From Marinobacter salarius (lineage in GTDB: Bacteria > Pseudomonadota > Gammaproteobacteria > Pseudomonadales > Oleiphilaceae), in NCBI GenBank assembly GCA_000831005.1, contig CP007152.1, positions 558,001 to 622,000 of the forward strand: a stretch of 64,000 nucleotides of DNA, in the 5' to 3' direction. The position numbers were made by a program, and so were the translations under genes. Below the pieces are notes generated by a model, which saw only the letters and a list, made by a program, of their open reading frames with translations, had not been told where the DNA came from and did not search any database. Shown here piece by piece: positions 39,689-49,177 of the stretch. Positions within the stretch are counted from its first letter, which is position 1. Every line of letters starts with the position of its first letter.

Positions 39689-39704
39689 CTGACCGGTTGG
39701 TCAG
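39689..39704. promoter_or_regulatory. RutR-like operator
   Basis: CTGACCGGTTGGTCAG, a perfect palindrome apart from its centre, with the same GACC-N4-GGTC core as the E. coli RutR site (TTGACCANNTGGTCAA). It lies four bases upstream of the minus-strand -24 element. The RutR-like regulator at 53697 is the obvious candidate binder. Confidence 0.7.
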
Positions 39705-39736
39705 AGTAGGTGCTGCCTCGTTGTCGGCGGTTTTAA

Positions 39737-39753
39737 TGCGCCACGCTGGTGCG
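39737..39753. promoter_or_regulatory. NtrC-like enhancer site
   Basis: TGCGCCACGCTGGTGCG differs at two arm positions from the NtrC consensus TGCACCANNNTGGTGCA. It lies about 53 bases upstream of the minus-strand promoter and 104 upstream of the plus-strand one, normal enhancer distances. Confidence 0.65.
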
Positions 39754-39856
39754 AGGCTTCCGAAGGCTGCACTCGAATGGCTCTCCTGAAGCTCGCCCTG
39801 ATACGCCGTGCAGGCCCGGGCCCCTGAATTTCAAAGCGGTTGCAGAGCTAGTCATA

Positions 39857-39872
39857 TGGCACAAATGCTGCA
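39857..39872 (+). promoter_or_regulatory. Sigma-54-type promoter for the 2OG oxygenase
   Basis: TGGCACAAATGCTGCA matches TGGCACN5TTGCA with one mismatch. Start would be near 39883, leaving a leader of about 210 bases. Confidence 0.72.
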
Positions 39873-40093
39873 TCTTTTTGCATGGCAGGTCAGGTTCCTC
39901 CGGGGATCGCCTGCGAGTCTGAGTAGAAGCAGTCAGGAATCGCCAGACACGCGACTTCGGGTCATTGCTCAGTCGTCGACCGAAAGTGCCTGCAGGCGCG
40001 GTTGGCGGCGATGGCCATGCACTGCCTCCCGCATTCCTGCCATGTTTGCTTTCGGAAACCGTTCTAATCATTGGCGATATGCCGGGAGGCACA

Positions 40094-41125
40094 ATGACTC
40101 ACACTGCAGAAAAATACGCGCTGAAAGAACTGGACCTGGAAACGACCTTTGGTGGTATGGGTCGGGAGGTCGAAGGGGACATACCCGTTATCGATCTGTC
40201 CGACTTTGATCGCCGTAGAGAAGAGATCACTGATCAGCTTTGGCAAGCTGCCACTGACGTGGGCTTTTTTCAACTGTCCAATCACGGGCTTGAACTCGAC
40301 CTGATCAAGCAGGCTTTTGCATTGTCCGAGTGCTTTTTTGCGTTGCCGGAAAGCAGCAAACAACAGTATCCGCTGAAAAAAGGACTGAATTCCGGTTGGG
40401 AGTTCAAGTCACAGGTACGGCCGTCCACCGGAACGGCGGATGAGAAAGAGTCGTTCCAGATTACGCTCCCACACATGGATGATCTCTGGCCGAACCAGAC
40501 GGTGGTCCCGGAATTCAGCCGGGTGATGCTGGATTTCGAGAACCGCGCCTGGCAGCTGGGTATGACGGTTCTGTCGTGCTTTGCCGATCGTCTCGGGTTT
40601 GAGAGGGACTTCTTTGGCCGGGCCCATGATCGCAGTTTGGAGGATTATCAGAGCACGCTCCGGTTGCTGCACTATTTGCCCCTGGCCGACGATGCCCGCC
40701 TGGATGAATCCATCTGGCGCGCCGGGGCCCATACCGATTTTGATTGCCTGACCATGGTGTTCCAGCAGGAAGGCCAGGGTGGCCTGCAGGTCAGCCCGGG
40801 CAAAGACGCCGAGGGCAAAGGTGATGACCGGGAGTGGTTCACTGTGGCGCCGAAAGAGGACCGGATTACCTGCAATATCGGCGACATGCTGATGCGCTGG
40901 AGCGATGACCGTCTGAAGTCGACCCTGCATCGGGTCAGGATGCCGAAAGAGGGCGAATACAAGGGGCCCCGATACAGCATGGCGTTCTTCTGTCAGGCGA
41001 ACAAAGAGCAGGTTATTCAGGGGCCGGGAAAGAAATACCCGCCGATCTCTGCACGGGACTACCTGTTGCAGCGAATCCAGGCCAACTTTGATGCCGCAGA
41101 GAAGGCGGCCGAAGCCCGGAAGTAA
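40094..41125 (+). CDS. Isopenicillin-N-synthase-like 2-oxoglutarate/Fe(II) oxygenase
   Basis: 343 residues. N-terminal DIOX_N part (IPVIDLSDFD, DVGFFQLSNHGLELDLI) and jelly-roll core with iron ligands GAHTDFDCLTM (HxD) and STLHRVRMP (distal His), and RYSMAFF, whose Arg-Ser pair binds 2-oxoglutarate. Substrate unknown; placement and promoter suggest an unusual purine or a purine-derived ring. ATG 40094 follows GGGAGG. A second, distant member lies at 61812, also next to a deaminase. Confidence 0.85.
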   Translation: MTHTAEKYALKELDLETTFGGMGREVEGDIPVIDLSDFDRRREEITDQLWQAATDVGFFQLSNHGLELDLIKQAFALSECFFALPESSKQQYPLKKGLNSGWEFKSQVRPSTGTADEKESFQITLPHMDDLWPNQTVVPEFSRVMLDFENRAWQLGMTVLSCFADRLGFERDFFGRAHDRSLEDYQSTLRLLHYLPLADDARLDESIWRAGAHTDFDCLTMVFQQEGQGGLQVSPGKDAEGKGDDREWFTVAPKEDRITCNIGDMLMRWSDDRLKSTLHRVRMPKEGEYKGPRYSMAFFCQANKEQVIQGPGKKYPPISARDYLLQRIQANFDAAEKAAEARK

Positions 41126-41149
41126 TCGGGATAGAACGTTCCAAAGTGA

Positions 41150-41178
41150 AAAAGGCCTCCTTCGGGAGGCCTTTTTTC
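41150..41178. terminator. Bidirectional terminator between oxygenase and puuD
   Basis: aaaggcctcc, loop ttcg, ggaggccttt with T6 on the right and A5 on the left. Serves both convergent genes. Confidence 0.9.
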
Positions 41179-41187
41179 AGGATGATT

Positions 41188-42388
41188 TCAGGGTTTGTTG
41201 TGCTGTAGCCATTGCCCCAGTAGCTGGCGTTCCTCGTTCGTCATGCCGGTCAGGTTGCCCAGTGGCATGTAGTGAGAATCTACCGCCGCCTGGCGTACCT
41301 TGTCGGCGTGCATGGCAAGAAGCGACAGGTTCTCCAGTTTGATGCCCGCTGGCGGTGCCTGAAAGGCCGGATGGCCGGGGCTGCTGGCATGACAGGCCAC
41401 ACAGTGGGTGTTGATGAGAGCGATTGCGACCTCATTACTGACCTCCGGGTGGTCGGCCGTATCCAGCGTGGTTGCCGGGGCCGGGGCCACAAGCCAGATC
41501 AAGGCAGCGGTGAGCACTGCGGCGACCGCCAATATCCAGGCTGGTTGATGTCCCTGTGCCGGAGGTTGAAGTAGTGCCGGGCGAAGGCCGTGATGAACCG
41601 ATGGCCGCCAGGATTGCCCAGCCGTGAGGGTTTCCATACAGCAGCGGGTAGTGGTTGCTGATCATGATGAAGATGATCGGCAACGTCAGGTAGTTGTTGT
41701 GGGTCGAGCGCAGCTTGGCGAGCATGGCCAGGCGAGCGACCTTTTCGTTGGCTTCTTCCCCCGCCCGGACCGAGTCGACCAGCGCCCGCTGTGAGGGAAT
41801 AATGCCGAGAAAGACGTTGGCCACCATGATGGTTCCGATCACCGCCCCGACGTGGATAAACGCGCCCCGGCCTGAGAACACCTGAAACAGCCCCCAGTCG
41901 ACGAGAACCAGAATGCCGAACAGAATTAGCGCAAACGCCTTGCCTTTGTCGGCAAGAGGGCTTCGAATCAGGGTTTCGTAAATGGCAAGAACCACGGCAA
42001 TGCTGCCCAGGCCGATTGCGATGGCGGCACCGGTGCTGAGATCGGCCTTGGCCGGGTCGATCAGATAGCCCGGTGAGCCCATGTAGTAAACAACAAACAG
42101 CAGGGCCAGACCGCTAAGCAGGGTTGAATAGGCTTCCCATTTGAACCAGTGCAGTTCCCGGGGCATTTCCTTCGGCCCCAGTCTGTACTTGGCGATCTCG
42201 TAAAAACCACCGCCGTGAATGGCCCACAGGTCGCCCTTGATGCCCTCGTTTTTCTTCCATTCCGGTGGTTCCCGCAGGTGATTGTCCAGCCAGATGAAGT
42301 AGAACGATGCGCCGATCCAGGCAACGCCTGCGATAACGTGAAACCAGCGGACCAGAAGGGACAACCATTCGCTGAGGTAGGCTTCCAT
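41188..42388 (-). CDS. puuD: Urate hydroxylase PuuD, membrane cytochrome type (two frameshifts)
   Basis: PuuD oxidises urate to 5-hydroxyisourate using an N-terminal eight-helix membrane domain and a C-terminal cytochrome c. Seen: LVRWFHVIAGVAWIGASFYF, KYRLGPKEMPRELHWFKWEA, THNNYLTLPIIFIMISNHYP, then after two one-base losses (between about 41560 and 41610) RHYFNLRHRDIN and the haem site THCVACHASSPGHP, with MPLGNLTGMT supplying the axial Met. Repaired length about 400 residues. Confidence 0.9.
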
Positions 42389-42391
42389 GGC

Positions 42392-43768
42392 TCAGGCTCC
42401 TTGCGTGAAGTAGGTGGTGGCAGCGTCAGTTCCTGCTGCCTGGTGGCGTAGTTCACCGGCCACGATAGAGGCGGTGATGGCTCGGTCGTCGCCCAGAATC
42501 ATCAGATTGAAGAGAGTTTCGAAGAGCGTGTGTGTGAATTCCTGCTTCATGGCCAACTGCGGTGTTCCGCTCGGATCTAGGACCACGAAGTCAGCAAAGC
42601 GCCCGGATTGAAAACTGCCGGTCTGCTGGTCCTGATGCAGGACCCGGGCATTGCCGAGTGTGGCGAGATAGAACGCCTGCCAGGGCGTCAGGGTTTGGCC
42701 GCGTAGCCGACAAACCTTGTAGGCCTCGGCCATGGTGGTCAGCATCGACAGACTGGTACCTCCGCCAACATCAGAGGCCAGCCCGACCGAAACCCCAGCT
42801 TCGCGGGCTTCCCGGAAGTCGAGGAGTCCGCTGCCCAGAAAGGTATTTGAGGTGGGGCAGAAAGCGATGCGGGTGCCCGTCTCAGACAGTCGTTTGCGGT
42901 CTACATCATCAATGTGAATCCCGTGCGCCAGAACGGTGTGATCGCCCAGCAGGCCATAGTGATCGTACACATCCAGATAGCTGGAGCGCTCCGGGAACAG
43001 TTCACGGATCCACTGGATTTCGCCGGTATTCTCCGCCCAGTGTGTCTGCACCATGACATCCGGATGCTCTGCGGCGAGCTTGCCGGCGAGCGAAAGCTGC
43101 TCCGGCGTCGAAGTAGCGGCAAACCGGGGTGTAATCGCGTAGCGTTGGCGTCCGCGTTTGTGCCAGGTTTCCAGCAGCGAGAGGCTGTCGTCGTAGCTGC
43201 TCTGGGCCGTGTCCTTCAGGTTTTCGGGGGCATGGCGGTCCATCATGGCCTTGCCCGCGGTAAGGGCCATTCCCTGTTGCTCGCCAGCCTCGAACAGGGC
43301 ATGCACCGACTCAGGATGGGAGGTGCAGAATACCAAGCCCGAGGTGGTGCCGTAGCGTAGCAGCAGATCGGTAAACCGGTTCGCTTCAGTCCGGGCCCAG
43401 TCCATGTCGCTGAATCGGGCCTCATGAGGAAATGTGTAGGTTTCCAGCCAGTCCAGCAACTGGGCACCGTAACTGGCCATAACCCCCAGTTGGGGCATGT
43501 GTGCGTGGGTGTCGATAAAACCCGGCAGGATCAGCTGGTCTTTCCAGTGGGTCACCTCAGTGCCTTCGGGCAATTGGTGCAACCATGCACTGGCGTCACC
43601 GGCTACCAGCACTTTGCCATGGTGCTCAATCAGCAGGCCGTCCTCGAAGAAGGCCACGCTGCCCGCCGCGGGCTCCGGTTCATTGCCCGGGTCTTCCAGG
43701 AAATGGAGCACTGTGCCCCGGTGAGCCTTGCAGCCCAGTGGAAGATATGGATCTGTCATTGTGGTCAT
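42392..43768 (-). CDS. guaD: Guanine deaminase
   Basis: Converts guanine to xanthine. 458 residues with zinc ligands in FIDTHAHMPQLGVM, MVQTHWAENTGEI, VLAHGIHIDDVD and VGLASDVGGGTSLSML; CPTSNTFLGSGLLDFREA is also typical. Intact. Its ATG overlaps the HIU hydrolase stop. Confidence 0.95.
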   Translation of the reverse strand: MTTMTDPYLPLGCKAHRGTVLHFLEDPGNEPEPAAGSVAFFEDGLLIEHHGKVLVAGDASAWLHQLPEGTEVTHWKDQLILPGFIDTHAHMPQLGVMASYGAQLLDWLETYTFPHEARFSDMDWARTEANRFTDLLLRYGTTSGLVFCTSHPESVHALFEAGEQQGMALTAGKAMMDRHAPENLKDTAQSSYDDSLSLLETWHKRGRQRYAITPRFAATSTPEQLSLAGKLAAEHPDVMVQTHWAENTGEIQWIRELFPERSSYLDVYDHYGLLGDHTVLAHGIHIDDVDRKRLSETGTRIAFCPTSNTFLGSGLLDFREAREAGVSVGLASDVGGGTSLSMLTTMAEAYKVCRLRGQTLTPWQAFYLATLGNARVLHQDQQTGSFQSGRFADFVVLDPSGTPQLAMKQEFTHTLFETLFNLMILGDDRAITASIVAGELRHQAAGTDAATTYFTQGA

Positions 43769-44111
43769 CAGCTCCCCCTATACGTTGAGTAGCCCCACTG
43801 ATTCAACAGCAGGGGAACGTGGTAGTGGGCCTCCGGATCGTTGACCCGGAACTCCAGGCAGACCTCGGGGAAGAAGCGTCCATCCCGAGGCTGTGGTACC
43901 AGTCGCCGGTCGCAAAACGGAGCTGGTAGTGGCCGGCTTCAAGAGCGGTATCGAACCAGTCCATTACGCGGCCATCGGCATCGGTTGTGCCACTGGCAAT
44001 GGCGGTATGACCCTGGCCCTGAACCCGATACAGGCTGACCGCCACACCGGCGGCAGGCTGGCCACTGCCGAGATCGAGAATGTGAGTCGTAACGGAGCTT
44101 TTTGCGCTCAT
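43768..44111 (-). CDS. uraH: 5-hydroxyisourate hydrolase (one frameshift)
   Basis: Transthyretin-like enzyme, 114 residues after repair. N-terminal [20 protein letters not shown] holds the catalytic His; [20 protein letters not shown] and the terminal YRGS, the family signature, come from the repaired frame. One base is missing near 43880. Its stop overlaps the guaD start. Confidence 0.9.
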
Positions 44112-44338
44112 AGCAGTTTCTCCAGTCGCAATTTGGTCATCCTGGCCTGCTCGCCAATGACCATGGCTTTGATGCTGGCATACGTTGCACGCAGACTGTT
44201 GATGTCTCCCATCTTCGGATGAGCCTCAAAGGCATCGAACCAGTCTTGCTCAGTCAGTTTTGGCCAGAACTCATGGCTGCGGGCGAGTCGGGCTTCCGCT
44301 TCCTCATGGTGCAGGGCGTTGAGTGCTTCAATGGTCAT
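44108..44338 (-). pseudogene. uraD: OHCU decarboxylase with internal deletions
   Basis: UraD decarboxylates OHCU to S-allantoin. Only 76 residues remain against about 165 in the family. The N terminus (MTIEALNALHHEEAEARLAR) jumps directly to SHEFWPKLTEQDWFDAFEAH with the catalytic HPKMGD, and then GEQA jumps to [11 protein letters not shown] at the C terminus, skipping some 60 residues that normally contain the RFGxxF motif. The frame stays open across both joins. Start and stop still overlap xdhC and uraH as ATGA, so the operon is otherwise intact. Confidence 0.8.
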
Positions 44339-45194
44339 TCGGTTGTCTCTTTCGTATCGGTGTTCTGGATCAGCCCCCGCAGTTGCCGCCAGGGCAACCC
44401 TCGTCGGGCGGAAGTTGTCCGGTGGGGGGTGGTCAGAGCCAGCAGTTCGGCGCTGATCGAGACGGCCACTTCCATTGGCCGTTTACCGGGGACATCAGGA
44501 TGGCCAACGGGGCAGCGGATGGAGTCGATGGCATCGGCACTGAAACCCCGGTGGTCCAGCCGCTTGCGGAATCGATCTGCCTTGGTTTCTGACCCGATCA
44601 GCCCAGGCTTGAGCAACCGCCGGCGGTTAACAGGGCGCGGCAGAGATCGAAATCCAGTTGGTGATTGTGGGTCAAGATCAGAGCGTGTTTACACGAGCAC
44701 AGGTTGGGTGCATCACCGACGGGGTCATCCGTGTGGTGGATATGGACATTGGCGGGTACATCAGATGGAAACAGCTCAAGACGTTCGTCCACCCAGGTGA
44801 TTCGCCAGGGCAGCTGAGCGAGGATAGTGACCAGCGCTTTGGCGACATGGCCGGCCCCGAACAGTATCAGTTCCTGCTCACTCCCCGGGTGTGCTTCCAG
44901 TAGTACCGACACGCTGCCGCCGCAGCACTGACCAAGACTGGCGCCCAGCGGGAAGTGTGCGAGGTCGCTGGTATAGTCCTGACGAGCCAGCCTGTCCCGG
45001 GCTTGTTGGCAAATCTGGTACTCCAGGTGCCCGCCACCGATGGTGTCGTAACTGTGTTCACCAGTGACCACCATCTTGCTGGCCGGCTCCCGGGGGACCG
45101 ACCCGGCTACGCCGAGAACAGAGACCAGGGCATAGGGCTCACCGCGTGCTTCGCAGTCGGCTACGGCCTGGTACCAGAGCTTTCGACGTTCCAT
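44335..45194 (-). CDS. xdhC: Xanthine dehydrogenase accessory protein XdhC (one frameshift)
   Basis: Inserts sulfurated molybdenum cofactor into XdhB. N-terminal GEPYALVSVLGVAGSVPREP, IGGGHLEYQICQQA, LGQCCGGSVSVLLE, the Rossmann part LILFGAGHVAKALVTILAQL, then after one lost base near 44605 LIGSETKADRFRKRL and VPGKRPMEVAVSISAELLAL. Repaired length about 286 residues. Confidence 0.9.
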
Positions 45195-47548
45195 CAGGAT
45201 GCCTCCTGCTGCTTGCCAAGCCAGGCCTGGCTAGCGGTGACGGCACCCAGCACCCGTTCTGGTGTGGCGGGCGTGTCCAGCGGTGGGCTGAAGCGATAGT
45301 CGGTGAGGCTCGAGACTGCGTCCCGCAGGGCGCTCCAGACGGCGATGCCGAGCATCAATGGCGGTTCCCCGACCGCTTTGGAGTGAAATATCGTGGCTTC
45401 GCGGTTCGGGCTGTCGGCCAGCAGAGCAACCCTCAGGTCGGGCGGACAGTCCGAGACTGCCGGAATCTTGTAGGTGGCAGGGCCGGTTGTTAGCAGTTTG
45501 CCGTCATCCCTGTACACCAGTTCTTCCGTGGTCAGCCAGCCCATACCTTGGACGAACCCGCCTTCGATCTGGCCAATATCGATATCGGGATTCAGGGAGC
45601 GACCGGCATCAAACAGGATGTCGGTACGAAGGACCCGATATTCCCCGGTCAGGGTGTCGATCACTACTTCAGAGCAGGCGGCGCCGTTCGAGTAATACAG
45701 AAACGGGTGCCCCTTTCCGCTTTCCGGGTCGTAGTGGATCTTGGGAGTGGCGTAGAAACCTGAGGAAGACAGTGGTACCCGGTTCATATAGGCGGCCTGA
45801 ACAAAGCTTTCCCATGGCATCTGCAGGTCGCCGATCTGCACCTGGTTATCCGAGAAATGGATGGCTTCTGGTGAGACCGACCAGTTCTGTACTGCAAAGT
45901 CTGTCAGCCCCGCGAGAATCTTTTCACAGGCGTCCAGTGCTGCCATGCCGTTCAAGTCGGAGCCGGAAGAGGCGGCGGTTGGCGAGGTGTTGGGCACCTT
46001 GTCGGTGCGCGTGGCGGACACTTTGACGCGCTCAAGATCGACCTGGAAAGCGGACGCAACCACCTGCGCCACCTTGATATAGAGCCCCTGGCCCATCTCG
46101 GTACCGCCGTGATTTACATGAATGCTGCCATCGGTATAGATGTGAACCAGTGCGCCCGCCTGGTTCAGGTGTTTGGCGGTGAAGGAGATGCCAAACTTTA
46201 CAGGCGTCAGCGCCAGCCCCCGCCTGAGTACCGTGCTGGACTGGTTGAATTTGGTGATTTCCGAACGCCGTTGACGATAGTCAGAGCTGGTTTCCAGCGT
46301 CTCCATCAGCTTCGGAAGTACGTGCTGTTCAATGGTCTGGTCATAATGGGTGATGTCGCGTCCGGGCCGGTACAGGTTGAGCTTGCGGATATCCAGCGGG
46401 TCGCGGCCAAGGTGGCGGGCCATATCATCCATGGCCTGTTCTATGATCATCATGCCCTGAGGTCCGCCAAAGCCCCGGAATGCCGTGTTCGAAACGGTGT
46501 GGGTCTTGCAGCGGTGGCCGGTAACCCGGGCCTGGTTCAGATAGTAGGCATTATCGGCATGAAACATGGCACGATCGACGATGGCATCGGACAGGTCGGG
46601 GGAGTAACCGCAACGGCCTGCGACCATAATGTCGGCCGCCTGAATCAGGCCGTCATCGTCAAAGCCGATGTCATAGGTATTGAAGAAGTCATGCCGCTTA
46701 CCGGTCTGGATCATATCGTCGGGGCGTGACAAACGGTACTTCACCGGTCGGCTCGTCGCATTGGCTAGTAGGGCTGCAATGCAGGCGACTGGGGCCGCCT
46801 GGGTCTCTTTCCCGCCGAAGCCGCCGCCCATTCTTCGAACCTCAGTCTGGACCTCGTGAATGGGCAGCCCTAATACCTCAGCGACCAGCTTCTGTACTTC
46901 GGAGGGATGCTGGCTGGAGGTGTGAACAAACATACCCCTGTCTTCGGTGGGTTCGGCTAGACAAGCCTGTCCTTCCAGGTAGAAATGCTCCTGTCCACCG
47001 ACGACCTGTTCGCCGATCAGGCGATGAGATGCCTGGGAGAGAGCATGATCAGGGTTACCTCGCAACTGGGTCTGGCTGGGGCGAACAAACAATTCTTTGT
47101 CCAGTGCCTGGTTTACGGTAATGACCGCATCCAGGGGCTCGTATTGAACATTCGCCAGCTTCGCTGCCTTGCGTGCAGCTTCGTGGGAGGTTGCGGCGAC
47201 GGCGAACAGGGGCTGCCCGATAAACTCCACGATCTCATCCGCCAGTACCGGGTCACCGGGGAACACCGGGCCGATGTCGAGATGGCCAGGCACATCCTTG
47301 GCAGTGACTACGGCGATGACACCGGGGTATCGGCGGACGGCCTCCAGATCCATGGACATTATTCGGGCGTGGGCCTGTTGGCTGTGACCGACCGCGGCGT
47401 GCAGGATGCCTTCCGGCATGGGTAAGTCGTCAATGTATCGGGCCTGACCACTGACGTGTTTCCAGGCGCTGTCGTGTTTGGCGCTTTGTCCGGCCAGCCC
47501 TTGGGCAGTGTGGGCCGGTGTGGGTGTGTTCAGGGGCAGTTTACGCAT
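45194..47548 (-). CDS. xdhB: Xanthine dehydrogenase molybdopterin-binding subunit
   Basis: Catalytic subunit oxidising hypoxanthine and xanthine to urate. 784 residues, intact: QVVGGQEHFYLEGQACLAE, RRMGGGFGGKETQAAPVACI, NTAFRGFGGPQGMMIIEQA, LNHGG-type HVNHGGTEMGQGLY, and the active-site region VKAVGEPPLMLG (reads SKAVGEPPLMLGIAVWSA) with the catalytic Glu. It overlaps xdhA by eight bases and xdhC by one. Confidence 0.95.
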   Translation of the reverse strand: MRKLPLNTPTPAHTAQGLAGQSAKHDSAWKHVSGQARYIDDLPMPEGILHAAVGHSQQAHARIMSMDLEAVRRYPGVIAVVTAKDVPGHLDIGPVFPGDPVLADEIVEFIGQPLFAVAATSHEAARKAAKLANVQYEPLDAVITVNQALDKELFVRPSQTQLRGNPDHALSQASHRLIGEQVVGGQEHFYLEGQACLAEPTEDRGMFVHTSSQHPSEVQKLVAEVLGLPIHEVQTEVRRMGGGFGGKETQAAPVACIAALLANATSRPVKYRLSRPDDMIQTGKRHDFFNTYDIGFDDDGLIQAADIMVAGRCGYSPDLSDAIVDRAMFHADNAYYLNQARVTGHRCKTHTVSNTAFRGFGGPQGMMIIEQAMDDMARHLGRDPLDIRKLNLYRPGRDITHYDQTIEQHVLPKLMETLETSSDYRQRRSEITKFNQSSTVLRRGLALTPVKFGISFTAKHLNQAGALVHIYTDGSIHVNHGGTEMGQGLYIKVAQVVASAFQVDLERVKVSATRTDKVPNTSPTAASSGSDLNGMAALDACEKILAGLTDFAVQNWSVSPEAIHFSDNQVQIGDLQMPWESFVQAAYMNRVPLSSSGFYATPKIHYDPESGKGHPFLYYSNGAACSEVVIDTLTGEYRVLRTDILFDAGRSLNPDIDIGQIEGGFVQGMGWLTTEELVYRDDGKLLTTGPATYKIPAVSDCPPDLRVALLADSPNREATIFHSKAVGEPPLMLGIAVWSALRDAVSSLTDYRFSPPLDTPATPERVLGAVTASQAWLGKQQEAS

Positions 47549-49003
47549 AGTCGGTCACCGTCAGTTGCTCGCGTGGGAGTGAATCCGAAGACAGCCAGGC
47601 GCGGCGCAGAAGGTTGCCGGCAACCTGAAGCCGATAAGAGGCCGAGGCCCGGACATCACTCAGGGGTGAAAAGTCGCTGCCAAGGACGTTAATCGCAGCG
47701 GCCACGTTGTTTTCGTTCCAGAGCTGCCCCTTGAGCGCGTTCTCCGTTTGCAGTGCCCGGGCGGGCGTGGCGGCCATGCCGCCGAAGGCAAGGCGACAGT
47801 CACTGATCACACCATCGGTTATGGTCAGTCGAAAAGCGCCCAGAACGGCGGAGATGTCGTCGTCCAATCGCTTCGAGATTTTGTAGATGTGCAAAGTTTC
47901 GTTGGTTTTCGGTGCCGGGATCCGCACAGAGTGGAGGAATTCGCCCGATTTCAGGGCCGTTTCTTTATAGCCCAGGAAAAAGTCTTCGATAGGCATCGAG
48001 CGCTGCCCGTCCGGGCCGTCTAGCACCAAAATGGTATTGAGTGCGATCAGCGGTGGCGGCATATCGCCGATGGGCGAAGCGTTAGCAATGTTGCCGCCCA
48101 AAGTGCCCCGGTTGCGGATCTGTAGTGAGCCGAGTCGCTCGAGCATGGCGTCGAACGCCGGCCAAAGTTCGCACAGTGTTTCCCTGAATGCCTGATAGGT
48201 AGTGGCAGCACCTATCACCAACTCGTCGCCCTCTAGGGCGCAGCCTTTCATTTCCGGTACGCGTTCCACACTGACCAGATGATCCAGGGAACTCAGCTGT
48301 TGAGTGATCTCCAGTGCCAGATCCGTACTGCCGGCGACCAGTCTGGAATCGGGATAGCGCGGCGCAATGAGCGAAGGTCATCAAGGCAGACCGGCGCGTC
48401 ATACCGTGAACCTCCGGCTGCTTCGATGGTGATGTTGTTCTGGTGAATCCGGCTCAGAGCAGATTCCGACGACCCGGGGGCCATGCCAGCGGCCGGGTGC
48501 TCAGTATCCGGTGTCCATTCTTTAACCATGGCATCCTGTCCTGCCTCAATGATCGGACGATAGCCGGTACAGCGACAGAGATTGCCAGACAGGGCCTCAA
48601 GAATCTGATGACGGCTGACCGTGCTGTTCTTGCGGTTGGCATGCAGGGCCGTCAGCGACATCACGATGCCGGGCGTGCAAAAACCGCATTGGGCACCGTG
48701 CTTCTCCATCATGCCCTGCTGGACCGGATGACGTGGTTTCTGCTGGAGGGCTTCGACGGTAATCAGTTCCTTGCCATGAAGGCTTCCCAGCAAGGTGATG
48801 CAACTGTTGATTGCGTCGTAATGAGTGTTGCCATCTTGGTCAGCTGTTCCTGTAATGATCGTGCAGGCACCACAGTCTCCGGAGGCGCAGCCTTCTTTGG
48901 TACCGGTAAGGCGCATTTTGGTGCGCAACCATTCCAGGATGCTCAAATTTGGGTCGAACTGGTCAACTTTTTCAATTTGGCCGTTCAGAAGAAATTCGAT
49001 CAT
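47541..49003 (-). CDS. xdhA: Xanthine dehydrogenase small subunit, FeS and FAD (one frameshift)
   Basis: Two [2Fe-2S] centres followed by a FAD domain. GCASGDCGACTIITG, AQCGFCTPGIVMSL and GNLCRCTGYRPIIEAGQD are the cluster motifs; RNRGTLGGNIANASPIGD is the FAD loop. The frame slips near 48345, with SRLVAGSTDLALEITQQLSS after repair. About 487 residues. The ATG at 49003 (MIEFLLNGQ) is chosen by similarity and GGAGAGA just before it. Confidence 0.9.
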
Positions 49004-49093
49004 GGTTCTCTCCGCTAGCAGGCTATTTGCGGTGTATAGCGGCACCCCATTCCTCTCTTCAGGCAGGTTTTCCGCAGCGTTAGGAAGGGTTTC

Positions 49094-49118
49094 TGCAAAA
49101 AACTGACCAACTGGTTCA
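49094..49118 (-). promoter_or_regulatory. Sigma-54-type promoter of xdhABC overlapped by a RutR-like site
   Basis: Minus strand TGGTCAGTTTTTTGCA (49094-49109) has exact GG-N10-GC spacing and a perfect TTGCA, but a poor -24 outside GG. The imperfect operator CTGACC-AACT-GGTTCA spans 49103-49118 and covers the -24 element, a position for repression. Confidence 0.5.
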
Positions 49119-49148
49119 ATTAAATAATTTTTCGATTTTATTAACTAT

Positions 49149-49164
49149 TGGCAAGCATATTGCT
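49149..49164 (+). promoter_or_regulatory. Sigma-54-type promoter of the purine ABC operon
   Basis: TGGCAAGCATATTGCT matches TGGCACN5TTGCW with one mismatch. Expected start near 49175, 67 bases before the ATPase ATG. Confidence 0.72.
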
Positions 49165-49177
49165 CTCACCTGAAATG

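Larger units (their letters stand above)
39562..40093. promoter_or_regulatory. Shared control region of the divergent deaminase and oxygenase genes
   Basis: 532 bases without a gene. It carries, left to right, a minus-strand -24/-12 promoter (39669-39684), a GACC-N4-GGTC palindrome (39689-39704), an NtrC-type palindrome (39737-39753) and a plus-strand -24/-12 promoter (39857-39872). The remaining 200 bases before the oxygenase ATG form a long leader with no recognised element. Confidence 0.7.
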
